Of a stretch of DNA of 64,000 bases, positions 1 to 8,908 are shown in pieces; positions within the stretch are counted from its first letter, which is position 1; every line of letters starts with the position of its first letter. The notes beneath the pieces were generated by a model. That model saw only the letters and a program-made list of their open reading frames with translations, did no database searches and had not been told where the DNA came from. Origin of the DNA: Budorcas taxicolor (lineage: Eukaryota > Chordata > Mammalia > Artiodactyla > Bovidae); contig NC_068910.1 in the NCBI RefSeq assembly GCF_023091745.1, positions 48,595,272 through 48,659,271 on the forward strand. Direction: 5' to 3'. The position numbers were made by a program, and so were the translations under genes.

Positions 1-119
1 CCATCCCCGCCCGCCCCGCCCCGCACACGCACACCCTGGGCGCTGCCCTTGCTCTGACACACTCGGCCAGCCCGTCCACCGTTGCTGCCTGCCTGACCTC
101 CCGTCTGCTTTCCCCCCAG

Positions 120-257
120 TACGAGGAGCAGCCCCAGTGGGAGTGCAACCTCTACATGTATATCTATTTTGTCATCTTCATCATCTTCGGGTCTTTCTTC
201 ACCCTGAACCTGTTCATCGGTGTCATCATTGACAACTTCAACCAGCAGAAGAAAAAG
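120..257 (+). CDS. SCN5A: SCN5A exon (human exon 25 equivalent), domain III S6
   Basis: This 138-base exon encodes 46 residues, from YEEQPQW to NQQKKK, in frame from its first codon TAC at 120. It covers the end of the domain III pore loop, the S6 segment of domain III (rich in I, F and V) and the start of the III-IV linker. Nav1.5 is the voltage-gated sodium channel that carries the fast upstroke current of heart muscle; it sits in the plasma membrane. A pyrimidine-rich tract and CAG at 117-119 form the acceptor. The exon length equals the human exon 25 as I remember it. The downstream boundary is unusual: the next bases are ATACGT, not GT. Residue 9 is Cys (WECNL), where I recall human Nav1.5 having Tyr (about position 1442). 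Paralogues such as SCN4A share much of this segment; the C-terminal exon decides for SCN5A. Confidence 0.93.
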
Positions 258-905
258 ATACGTAGAGCACAGGCCCACCAGGCTGCAGGGCAGGGCTGGG
301 TGCCAGGCACCTGGCAGCCTCTCTGGCTCCTGGCCCCACGCCTCCTTCCTGCCGGGGACTAAGCTCCGACCGGGTTGGGGTGGGACAGGGGTGTATCCGT
401 GATGTGGCCTGCTTAGGCCCGTAAGTGTGTAACAAGGGGCCCCACGCCTGCCCTAGTCTGAGAGAAGAGGCCCCTGAGAGGAGCTGGGGTGAGCGTTGGG
501 ACTATTCACCTGGCCCATGATCAGGGATCATGGGGGTGGGGGTGGGGAGCCACCGCACAGAGGCCTGGGTCTTCCCAGAGTTCCGTCATAGAAGCTACTA
601 CCGGGTGGCAGGCAAGCCAAGTGGGCAGAGGGAGCTTCCAGGATGGCTGAGCTGGGCAGGGGAGAGGATGGAGGTCGGGGCTGCATTTGCAAGTCCCAAA
701 GTCAGAGAGGAGCCCAAGGTGAATGGGGAAAGGGGCCTGGAGAAGCAGGTCTGGGGTGGTGGTTGAGGGGACTCTCTGATATAGGATAAGGCATGCTTTT
801 CTCCCCCAGGAGAGGTAGTGAGGAGAAGGGCCACCCTGGCACCCTCACCAAGGAGGCTAGATCCCTGAGAACCCCCAGATGAGGCTGGTGCCTGTGTCTC
901 TGCAC
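258..905 (+). other. SCN5A: SCN5A AT-AC intron (human intron 25 equivalent)
   Basis: This 648-base intron begins ATACGTAG directly after codon AAG (255-257) and ends CTCTGCAC directly before TTAGGG (906). Joining at these points gives [11 protein letters not shown], the invariant Nav sequence, with no base gained or lost. A GT-AG choice does not restore this. The 5' site does not resemble the U12 consensus ATATCC, so it fits the rarer AT-AC class spliced by the major (U2) spliceosome. From memory, such introns are known in sodium channel genes at this position. Translation without splicing runs on and ends at a stop at 360-362. I see no repeat element inside the intron. Confidence 0.9.
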
Positions 906-1010
906 TTAGGGGGCCAGGACATCTTCATGACAGAGGAGCAGAAGAAATACTACAATGCCATGAAGAAGCTGGGCTCCAAGAAGCCCCAGAAGCCCATCCC
1001 ACGGCCCCTG
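906..1010 (+). CDS. SCN5A: SCN5A exon (human exon 26 equivalent), inactivation gate
   Basis: This 105-base exon encodes 35 residues, [12 protein letters not shown] to PIPRPL, all of the III-IV cytoplasmic linker apart from its first residues. It holds the IFM triad (codons at 921-929), the hydrophobic latch that closes the pore in fast inactivation, followed by the [22 protein letters not shown] segment, which is nearly invariant among Nav channels. The start at 906 is set by the AC acceptor and by frame with the previous exon. The end is a normal donor, CTG|GTGAGC, at 1010/1011. Its length equals the human exon 26 as I remember it. Confidence 0.95.
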
Positions 1011-1438
1011 GTGAGCAAGGCTCTCGATTCGGTGGGCATGGGGAAGATCTGCCCGAAGGGGCCCCTGGGAAGCCCCCACGCCACAAGACCAGCTATCGGG
1101 GCCTCTTCACAGTCTTTTGGTGCCGCCTGGGGCCCTTGGCCTGTCCAGGGAAGGAGGGACCTCCAATCATGTACAGGGGCCTCAGTCTCATGGAGGTACA
1201 GGAGAAGGCATGAGACAGCCTGGGAGCCCAGGGATGATCCCCTCCCACAGGAGCTTCTGAGTGAGGCCCCTCTTCCCCTACAGCACTTCAGGCTTTCCCC
1301 AGGGAGGGCTGGGCAGCCCCGTGTGTAACCTCATCCTTGTAACTCCCTGAGCCGTAGAATCCCCAGGTGGGTGGGGCCTGGGGGGGCTTCTGGGTTCTCT
1401 GCTAGGCTGACTCCCTTGGCCACATCAGGCCAACACAT

Positions 1439-1588
1439 ACGTGTGTGTGTGTGTGTGTGTGTGTCTGTGTGTGTGTGTCTGTGTGTGTGTGTCTGTGTGT
1501 GTCTGTGTGTGTCTGTGTGTGTGTCTGTGTATGTGTCTCTGTGTGTGTGTGTGTCTGTGTGTGTGTGTGTGCGTGTGTATGTGTGTAC
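1439..1588 (+). repeat. Compound (GT)n microsatellite with GTCT interruptions
   Basis: About 150 bases of GT dinucleotides broken at irregular intervals by single C bases (GTGTCTGTGT pattern), lying in SCN5A intron 26 about 430 bases after the inactivation-gate exon. The Cys/Val and His/Thr reading frames across it are artefacts of the repeat. Confidence 0.95.
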
Positions 1589-1623
1589 TGGAGCAGGATG
1601 GGGGCAATACTTAGGTAACTCAG

Positions 1624-1834
1624 TTGAAAGTGTTAGTCACTCAGTCATGCCCGACTCCTTGTGACCCTGCAGACTGTAGCCCACCAGGCTCCTCCGTCCA
1701 TGGGATTCTCCAGGCAAGAATACTGGAGTGGGCTGCCATTTCCTCCTCCAGGGGATCTTCCTGACCCAGGGATCAAACCCAGGTCTCCTGCATAGCAGGC
1801 AGATTCTTTACCAGCTGAGCCACCAGGGAAGCCT
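1624..1834 (-). repeat. Bov-tA SINE, minus
   Basis: Reads as the reverse complement of the ruminant tRNA-derived SINE. The BOV-A body (GTCACTCAGTCATG at about 1635) comes first on the plus strand, and the tRNA-like head ends in GAGCCACCAGGGAAGCC. It lies in SCN5A intron 26. Confidence 0.9.
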
Positions 1835-2002
1835 AGATTATGCAGGTGATGGTACTTAAATCATTAACTTGTAAGGGGCAGCCCCAGTTTTTGCATCCAA
1901 TTCATCCATGTCATCTGACTCTTTCCTGTTCTCCATGCTCTGGTCTAGGTTAGGAGTATGTGTGTGTTTTCAATTATTTATAATCATCTCTTTTCCCCAG
2001 AA

Positions 2003-2212
2003 TGGGGCTCCCCTGATGGATCAGGCAGAAGAATCTGCCTGCAATGCAGGAGACTGGGGTTCAACCCCTGGGTTGGGAATATCCCCTGGAGAAGAGTGTG
2101 GCAACCCACTCCAGTAGTCTTGCCTAGAGAATCCCATGGACAGAGGAGCTTGGCAGGCTACAGTCCATGAGGTCACAAAGAGTCAGACATGACTGAGTGA
2201 CTTACACTTTCC
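2003..2212 (+). repeat. Bov-tA SINE, plus
   Basis: Begins GGGGCTCCCCTGATGGATCA, a diverged form of the tRNA-like head, continues through the body and ends after GACATGACTGAGTGACTTAC. It lies in intron 26, opposite in orientation to the SINE 170 bases to its left, so the pair could form an inverted-repeat hairpin in the pre-mRNA. Confidence 0.9.
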
Positions 2213-2678
2213 CCAAAATAATCTGAAAATTCAAGACACACATAAATACAGTTTCAATGGAAAAAATAAATTCCACAGAAAGAATGGAGAAATTTTGTTA
2301 ACCTGAGGGCTGAGACAGTTTCTAGAGCTGAACTTTAGATCTGACCTTGAGCCTTCAGACAGTGGGAACAAAAAGAAAAGCTTGATGAACAATGGGCTGA
2401 GGAAACTTGGGGTAAGAGAAGTCCTTTCCTGAAGTGCCATGAGAGATGGTGTCTGGGACAAGGAGCACGGGGCTGGGCCTGGAAGCCCAGGGAGCTTTCA
2501 GCAGGGAGCCAGGCTGTCCAGCACCCTGCCTTTTTCCTCTCCCCGTGATAGTCTGTGAGCATTGGACTGTCCAGAGGGTGGAGTAGGAGGGTGGGTGGTC
2601 TGGACTGAGCGGCAGCAAAGTAGGCCTGCCAGCCTGCCTGCGGCCCCTGCTGAGCCCTTCCTTTGCCCTTCCTTTCAG

Positions 2679-2949
2679 AACAAGTACCAGGGCTTCATAT
2701 TCGACGTTGTGACCAAGCAAGCCTTCGACGTCTCCATCATGTTTCTCATCTGCTTGAACATGGTGACTATGATGGTGGAGACAGACGACCAGAGCCCCGA
2801 GAAGGTCAACATCTTGGCCAAGATCAACCTGCTGTTTGTAGGCATCTTCACAGCCGAGTGTATCTTCAAGATGGTTGCCCTGCGCCACTACTACTTCACC
2901 AACAGCTGGAATATCTTCGACTTCGTGGTTGTCATCCTCTCCATCGTGG
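2679..2949 (+). CDS. SCN5A: SCN5A exon (human exon 27 equivalent), domain IV S1-S3
   Basis: This 271-base exon encodes 90 residues plus the first base of a Gly codon, from NKYQGFIFD to VVILSIVG. It carries S1 (FDVSIMFLICLNMVTMMVET), S2 (INLLFVGIFTAECIFKM, including the charge-transfer-type acidic residue in AEC) and S3 (SWNIFDFVVVILSIVG) of the domain IV voltage sensor. The acceptor is CTTTCAG at 2672-2678 and the donor is GTGGGTATG after 2949. The split Gly codon is completed by GC at 7668-7669. Against human Nav1.5 as I remember it, several S2-region residues differ (GIFTAECIFKMV where I recall AIFTGECIVKLA); these may be ruminant substitutions or my recall. Length matches the human exon 27. 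Confidence 0.94.
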
Positions 2950-3509
2950 GTGGGTATGCAAGTCAGCTGGGCAGAGAAGGCCTCCCCCGGCCAGGCATCT
3001 CCCTCTCCCCCAGCCCCTGATCTGTGCTCCATGCCAGTACACCAGCTCCCTGCATTCTTTGCTCCCTACAGTCCTTCCTACCCCCACCCCCCACAATCAC
3101 ACACACACATCTGGGAAGGCCACTCGGGCCAGGGGGCCAGCTTGGTAGAGGACCCAACACCCCCTCCTGGTCCCACCCTCCCTGAGACCCTGGAACACAG
3201 CTCTCTGTTTGGAGAACTTGAAGGGTGAGTCTAGGAAAGGGAATGGGGCCTGTGGGGGTTCCCTGCCTTCCCAAGGGAAAGCCTTCAAGCCCAAGGAAGA
3301 GTCTCCAGAGTTTGGAGGCAGGTGGCCCTCTAAAGTAGACGTTAACCCTGGAGATAGACCTTCTGGAGTTGAGAATTGCCACCTGGCCACCCTGGTGTGT
3401 GCCAGGCTTCTTCAGACATCGCTTGCCTCATGCAATTCACCTTATAAAGTCAGCACCAAGGCAGGGAAATCGTTCAACTAGGGAGAAGCTGAGATAGGAA
3501 TCACACATA

Positions 3510-4130
3510 GTCTACTCAGGCTGATACAACAAAAAGAGCAGACTGGGTAGCTCATAAACAACAGAAATCTACTTCTCACAGATCTGGATGCTGGAAGTCC
3601 AAGAGGAAAGCACCAGCATGATCAGGTTTTCTGCTGAGGGTCCTTTTCCTGGTTCATAACCCACACCTTTTTGCTGTGTCCTCAAAAACTGGAAGAGGCT
3701 AGGGAACTCCCTGAACCTCTTCTATAAGGGCACTAAGCCCATTCATTCGGGCTCCACCCTCATGAAATTAAGCCCCTCCCAAGGCCCCACCTTGGGGAAG
3801 AGAAAGCAATGGCACCCCACTCCAGTACTCTTGCCTGGAAAATCCCATGGATGGAGCCTGGTGGGCTGCAGTCCATGGGGTCGCTAGGAGTCGGACACAA
3901 CTGAGCGACTTCACTTTCACTTTTCACTTTCATGCATTGGAGAAAGAAATGGCAACCCACTCCAGTGTTCTTGCCTGGAGAATCCCAGGGGCAGGGGAGC
4001 CTGGTGGGATGCCGTCTATGGGGTCGCACAGAGTCGGACACGACTGAAGTGACTTAGCAGCAAGGCCCCACCTCCCAATACCATCATCTTTGAGGGGGGG
4101 AATTTCAACATACGAATTTAGGAGGAGGCA
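3510..4130 (-). repeat. MLT1-type LTR (ERVL-MaLR relic), split by a SINE
   Basis: The left part has GACTGGGTAGCTCATAAAC then GCTGGAAGTCCAAGAG, and the right part has CTTTGAGGGGGGGAATTTC and CATACGAATTTAGG. These are the reverse complement of the ends of the MLT1 LTR consensus as I know it. A BOV-A2 SINE sits in the middle. It is an old, non-coding retroviral-type LTR with no internal region seen. Confidence 0.75.
3793..4061 (+). repeat. BOV-A2 SINE with 12-bp target duplication
   Basis: Two BOV-A monomers in tandem, each with CCACTCCAGT and a GTCGGACAC motif, joined by TTTCATGCATTGGAGAAAG. The flanks repeat AAGGCCCCACCT exactly at 3781-3792 and 4062-4073, a perfect target-site duplication, so the insertion is fairly young. 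It interrupts the MLT1 LTR. Confidence 0.95.
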
Positions 4131-4190
4131 GAAACACTGAGAACAGAGCACACGCCCGTATCTGTTTGACCTCAGAGCCCAAATTCCTTC

Positions 4191-5215
4191 TTTAAAGAAC
4201 AGTTTATTAAGATATACTTTACATAACACAAAACCCACCCTTTCAAGTGTACAATTCAGTACTTTTAAGTATATTCACATGCCTGTGCAACCATCATTAT
4301 GCTCTAAGTTTAGAATATTTTCCTTACCCCAAAAGAGACTCTGCACCCACTGAGCTCACCAGTTTCCCTCTCCCTACCTTCTGGCAGCTCAGCTGGTAAA
4401 GAATCCGCCTGCAATGCAGGAGACCCCAGTTCGATTCTTGTGTTGGGAAGATCCACTGGAGAAGGGATAGGCTACCCACTCTAATATTCTTGGACTTCCC
4501 GTGTGGCTCAGCTGGTAAAGAATCTGCCCACAATGCAGGAGACCTGGGTTCAGTCCCTGGGTTGTGAAGATCCCCTGGAGAAGGGAAAGGCCGCCCACTC
4601 CAGTATTCTGGCCAGGAGAATTCCATGGACTATACAGTGCTGGACATGACTGAGCAACTTTCACAGTCACAGCCAGCCACCCCCAGGCAGCCACTAATCT
4701 AAAATTTTGAGGGACTGCCAAACTATTTTCCAAAGTGACTGCACCACGTTACAGTCCCAAATTCAGTGTAGGAGGGTTCCAGTTACTCCATATCCTCCCC
4801 AACACTTGTTCCTCTCTGTATATTTCAATTACAGCCTTGCTAATTGGTATGGAGTGACATCTCATTGAGGTTTTGCTTTGCATTTGCCTGATGACTAATG
4901 ATGATGAACATCTTTTCACGTGTTTATTGGGCATTTTCCTTGGTATATCTTGGTATATAACAGGAGAAGTGTCTTGGAGGAATGTCTCTTCCAATCCTTT
5001 GCTTGATTTTTTAATTGACTTATTTGTGTTTTTGTTGAGTTGTAAGAACTCTTTATATATTCCAGAGGCCAGTCCCTTATCAGATACAAGATTTGCAGAT
5101 GTTTTCTCCCGTTCTCTAGGTTTATCTTTTCACTTTCTTGATTGTCACCTCTTGGAGCACAGAGGTCTTAACTTTAAGTCCAATTTATCAGTACTTTCTT
5201 TTGTCACTTGTGTTC
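4191..5215 (-). repeat. Old L1 LINE fragment, minus, split by SINEs
   Basis: Reads antisense to mammalian L1. Typical phrases are CAAACTATTTTCCAAAGTG, TGTAGGAGGGTTCC and the later TTTCTCCCGTTCTCTAGG. The left edge begins with TTTAAAGAACAGTTTATTAAG at 4191. Two Bov-tA units interrupt it at about 4383-4668. Apparent reading frames here are chance products of the antisense L1. Confidence 0.8.
4383..4668 (+). repeat. Two Bov-tA SINE units in tandem
   Basis: A first unit lacking its body (GCTCAGCTGGTAAAGAATCC to about 4487) is followed by a second, longer unit (TGTGGCTCAGCTGGTAAAG to the GACTGAGCAACTTTC tail). Either one SINE inserted in another's tail or the head was duplicated. It lies inside the old L1 of intron 27. 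Confidence 0.85.
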
Positions 5216-5574
5216 AGAGCCCAATCTGGACCCTGCCTGCACAGACCTCTGCCATAACTGGCTTTCATCTTTCTGCCATGTATAGCCTCTTCAGCGGCAC
5301 AGAGGGAAAGACAGGGGCCAAGAGAGGGGCTGCTGTGGCTATAGTGATGCGCAGATGCTTAGAAGCTGGAAGTGGGCTCAGGAAATGCTCCAGGAGGTCT
5401 CAGGCGGGGATGAGGCTGAGACCGTGCCTGGTGGGACTAGAGAGGATCTTTTTTCTAAAGCAGGTGTCAGGAGCTGGAATGGAGCCCTGAGGGACAGTCT
5501 CAAAGATTCCAGGAAGTGTAGACCATATTCAGGAACTACTGGTCCCAGAGCTTGTGTACCAGAGAGGCAGGGTT

Positions 5575-5800
5575 AACAGCTCAACTTGGAGCCAGAGTGT
5601 CTGAGTCAAATCCCCACTTCTCACCGACTAGGTGGCAACTTGGATAAGTGAGCTCACCTCTCAGTTTCCTCTTCTGGAAAATGAGGATGCTAGTATCAGC
5701 TTACCTCCTCGGGTAACTGGAAGGGGTAAACGGAGGTGTCAGTTGCTCAGCCCAGGGCTCTACTGACAGTGAACGCCTGACACATTCGTGAGGGGCATTA
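5575..5800 (+). repeat. MIR SINE, plus
   Basis: The order of motifs (GGAGCCAGAGTGTCTGAGTC, TCTCAGTTTCCTCTTCTGG, AAATGAGGATGCTAGTATC) follows the MIR consensus in the sense orientation. Its right end abuts the mariner element at 5804. Confidence 0.8.
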
Positions 5801-5803
5801 TTA

Positions 5804-6941
5804 TTAGGTTGGTACAAAAGTAATTGCCGTTTTGGACCGTGAATTCTAAACCATTATAACTAGGCTCAAATACATCTTTATTCATCAACATAGGAGCCAT
5901 TACAATCAACACATTTTTGCCAATGAGAAATAAGTGTTTATTCCTACAGCACCAAAATCCATGCCTTGGGATTCGACGAACTCTTGGATAGCATTTTCTG
6001 CCTCCTGCTGGTTGTGTGTTGGTTGTTCAGTGTGTGTTCGAGCACTGTCATGGAGAAGAACTGGGCCCTTTCTGTTGACCAGTGCTGGCTGTAGGTGTTG
6101 CAGTTTTCAGGGCATCTCATCGATCTGCTGAGGATGCTTCTCATATATAATGGTTTCGCAGGGATTCTGAAAGCTGTAGTGGATCAGATGGGCAGCAGAC
6201 CTCTGAACAGTGACCGTGACCTTTTTTGGTATAAGTTTGGCTTCCAGGAGTGCTTTGGAGTTTCTTCTTTTTCCAGACACTGAGCTGGTCATCACTGGTT
6301 GTGGTATATAACCCACATTTCATCGCATGTCACAATAGTTCGTTGTTGTTGCATACAATAAGAGAAAATGACTTTTCAAAAGGATGCTTTTTTTGATTTG
6401 CGGTCAGCTTAAGAGGTACCCACTTATCAAGCTTTTTCACCTTTCCAATTCGCTTCAAATGCTGAAAGACGGTAGAATGGTCAACGTTGAGTTTTGGCAA
6501 CTTCTCCTGTAAGAGGATCAGCTACAATGATCCTCTCAACTGGTCGTTGTCAACTTCCAATAGCCGGCCACTGTTCTCCTCATCTTCAGGGCTATCATGT
6601 CCTTTGCAAAACTTCTTGAACCACCACTGCCCTGTGCATTTGTAAGCAGCTCCTGGGCCAAATGTGTTGTTGATGTTGCAAGTTATCTGTGCTGTTTTAT
6701 AACTGGTTTTGAACTCAAAAAAGAAAATTGCTCAAACTTGTTTTTTGTCTAACATCATCTCCATAGTCTAAAATAAATATAAAATAGCAAGTAATAAGTC
6801 ATTAGCAAAAAAAAAATAGTAAAGCGAGAAATGCACATTAAAATGATGTAGAACCTAGCTACGTTTATTTAAAATGTATTCCAATATCAAATGGCAGATT
6901 TCAACAGTACAAAAACCACCATTTCTTTTGCACCAACCTAA
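5804..6941 (-). mobile_element. Hsmar1-like mariner transposon with both inverted repeats
   Basis: The left end is TTAGGTTGGTACAAAAGTAA; the right end, read on the minus strand, is TTAGGTTGGTGCAAAAGAAA. These are matching terminal inverted repeats of Tc1/mariner type and very close to those of human Hsmar1. A TA dinucleotide flanks each side (5802-5803 and 6942-6943), as expected for mariner insertion. At 1,138 bases it is somewhat shorter than the full Hsmar1 length I recall (about 1.29 kb), mostly because of an internal loss in the transposase. It lies antisense to SCN5A in intron 27. A ruminant mariner of this group is probably already catalogued in repeat libraries. Confidence 0.93.
5878..6764 (-). 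pseudogene. Broken mariner transposase (Hsmar1/SETMAR type)
   Basis: Read on the minus strand from an ATG at 6764, the frame opens MEMMLDKKQV and then meets TGA where the family has Arg, a CpG-decay type stop at codon 11. Past it, recognisable pieces follow: NINNTFGPGA, GQWWFKKFCKGHDSPEDEE, LIPKKVTVTVQRSAAHLIHYSF, the QQIDEM block, and the terminal VDCNGSYVDE before TAA at 5878-5880. Frameshifts separate these blocks. About 40 residues of the C-terminal part of the catalytic domain (the HPPYSPDLSP region of the family) are missing. The family cuts and pastes DNA with a DDD-type catalytic core; this copy cannot encode an active enzyme. Confidence 0.9.
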
Positions 6942-7184
6942 TATATGAGAAGTCTGGAAAGTTCACTTGGGCCAATACAAGGCAGGTATATTCCATTCTT
7001 TCTCCTATAACTTACATCTATGCTCCTTGAAACTCCAAACTCAGAGTAGTCAGTAGAGATGGAGTGGGCAGGCCTGGCAGCTAGCAGGGGTGGGAAGGTC
7101 ATAGGAAGCACCTCAGAGAGGCTGACTTGTGACAGGTGAGGTGTGAGGAGTGTGCCAACTGCCTGGCTGGTGCCTCTTGTATTT

Positions 7185-7315
7185 CAGTGTGCACACGAAC
7201 CACCTGGACTTGTTAAAACACAAGGGGTCTGGGTGTGCAGCTGAGATTCTGCATTTCTGATAAGTGCCCAGGAAATCCCAAGGCTGTTGGTCCTCAGACA
7301 ACACTCTGAGCAGCA
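7185..7315 (+). repeat. MER5A (non-autonomous hAT), plus
   Basis: Begins CAGTGTGCACACGAACCACC and continues with GGACTTGTTAAAACACAAGG, GAGATTCTGCATTTCTGATA and a decayed terminal repeat ACACTCTGAGCAGC. This matches the MER5A order. It lies in intron 27 about 350 bases before the last SCN5A exon. Confidence 0.85.
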
Positions 7316-7667
7316 AGGAGGTAAAAGTTCTAGAGTTCTGGTCCAAGCTAGGCCACCAGGGATGCTGAGCGAGTCCGCTGAGGCCCCTGAGCCACAATCT
7401 GGATAATGGGCCTCGTACGTGCAGGTAGGCTCAGGAGACTAAGGGGCGGAGGGCTGAGAAGGCACTTTGCAAAGGATGCAGGAACTGTGGGTCCTCTTCT
7501 GGACCATAAATGCAGAAATGGAGACTCAGGTGGGTGGAGGCAGGGTCCTTACAGGCCCCAGGTGACCCGGGCCTCCACTCCCAGGCTCCGTGCCCCTCCC
7601 AGCAAGGCTGGGCTGGAGGGGGGACAGTGACGCCACCGGCGGCCACAGTCTCCGTTGTTTCCCACAG

Positions 7668-8908
7668 GCACTGTGCTCTCAGACATCATCCAGAAGTACT
7701 TCTTCTCCCCGACGCTCTTCCGGGTCATCCGCCTGGCCCGCATCGGCCGCATCCTCAGGCTGATCCGCGGGGCCAAGGGCATCCGCACGCTGCTCTTCGC
7801 CCTCATGATGTCCCTGCCCGCCCTCTTCAACATCGGGCTGCTGCTCTTCCTCGTCATGTTCATCTATTCCATCTTCGGCATGGCCAACTTCGCCTACGTC
7901 AAGTGGGAGGCCGGCATCGACGACATGTTCAACTTCCAGACCTTCGCCAACAGCATGCTGTGCCTCTTCCAGATCACCACGTCGGCGGGCTGGGACGGGC
8001 TCCTCAGCCCCATCCTCAACACGGGGCCCCCCTACTGCGACCCCAACCTGCCCAACAGCAACGGCTCCCGGGGCAACTGCGGGAGCCCCGCGGTGGGCAT
8101 CCTCTTCTTCACCACCTACATCATCATCTCCTTCCTCATCGTGGTCAACATGTACATCGCCATCATCCTGGAGAACTTCAGCGTGGCCACGGAGGAGAGC
8201 ACGGAGCCCCTGAGCGAGGACGACTTCGACATGTTCTACGAGATCTGGGAGAAGTTCGACCCGGAGGCCACCCAGTTCATCGAGTATGCGGCCCTGTCCG
8301 ACTTCGCCGACGCCCTGTCGGAGCCGCTGCGGATCCCCAAGCCCAACCAGATAAGCCTCATCAATATGGACCTGCCCATGGTGAGCGGGGACCGTATCCA
8401 CTGCATGGACATCCTCTTCGCCTTCACCAAGAGGGTCCTGGGCGAGTCTGGGGAGATGGACGCCCTGAAGATCCAGATGGAGGAGAAGTTCATGGCGGCC
8501 AACCCGTCCAAGATCTCCTACGAGCCCATCACCACCACGCTGCGGCGGAAGCACGAGGAGGTGTCGGCCACGGTCATCCAGCGGGCCTTCCGCCGGCACC
8601 TGCTGCAGCGCTCCGTCAAGCACGCCTCCTTCCTCTACCGCCAGCAGGCGGGCAGCAGCGGCCTCTCGGAGGAGGACGCCCCCGAGCAGGAGGGCCTCAT
8701 CGCCCACATGATGAACGAGAACTTCTCCCGCCGCCTCGGCCCGCCCTCCAGCTCCTCCGTCTCCTCCACGTCCTTCCCGCCCTCCTACGACAGCGTCACC
8801 AGGGCCACCAGCGACAACCCCCAGGTGCGGGCGTCTGACTACAGCCCAAGCGAGGATCTCGCTGACTTCCCCCCGACCCCCGACAGGGACCGCGAGTCAG
8901 TCGTGTGA
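7668..8908 (+). CDS. SCN5A: SCN5A last coding exon (human exon 28 equivalent): domain IV and C-terminus
   Basis: The exon completes the split Gly codon and encodes TVLSDIIQKYFF to the stop TGA at 8906-8908. In order it holds the domain IV S4 voltage sensor (RVIRLARIGRILRLIRGAK, regularly spaced Arg/Lys), S5, the pore loop with TTSAGWDG (Ala of the DEKA selectivity filter), S6 (IIISFLIVVNMYIAIILENF), the EF-hand-like domain (DDFDMFYEIWEKFDPEATQF), the IQ calmodulin-binding motif (VIQRAFRRHLLQRS), the PPSYDSV motif that binds NEDD4-type ubiquitin ligases in Nav1.5, and a C-terminal SVV that fits a PDZ ligand (human ends SIV). The PPSY and C-terminal motifs, with the long SSSSVSSTSF stretch, distinguish SCN5A from SCN4A and neuronal paralogues. 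The exon is very GC-rich with GC-ending codons, which creates long spurious frames on both strands. The acceptor is CCCACAG at 7661-7667. Confidence 0.97.

Larger units (their letters stand above)
1011..2678 (+). other. SCN5A: SCN5A intron (human intron 26 equivalent)
   Basis: Conventional GT-AG intron of 1,668 bases: donor GTGAGC at 1011 and acceptor CCTTTCAG ending at 2678. It contains a long GT-rich microsatellite and two ruminant SINEs, listed separately. The rest is unique sequence with no other signal I can name. Confidence 0.93.
2950..7667 (+). other. SCN5A: SCN5A intron (human intron 27 equivalent)
   Basis: GT-AG intron of 4,718 bases between the domain IV S1-S3 exon and the last exon. 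It holds an MLT1 LTR, a BOV-A2 SINE, an old L1, tandem Bov-tA units, a MIR, a mariner transposon and a MER5A, each listed separately. About 3,000-3,500 and 6,950-7,180 are unique and show no gene. Confidence 0.92.

Noticed and set aside
156..362. Frame running from SCN5A exon 25 into the following sequence
   Set aside because: Residues after KKK come from the AT-AC intron and do not belong to the protein.
1425..1607. His/Thr-rich frame on the minus strand
   Set aside because: Pure product of the GT microsatellite.
7679..8707. Open frame of 342 codons on the minus strand opposite the last SCN5A exon
   Set aside because: It mirrors the GC-ending codons of the real exon and has low-complexity composition (His, Asp, Glu, Gly rich). 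The true frame has full Nav1.5 identity.
7510..8838. Open frame of 442 codons on the plus strand overlapping the last SCN5A exon
   Set aside because: A shifted frame of the same GC-rich exon, rich in Pro, Arg and His and starting inside the intron. No domain.
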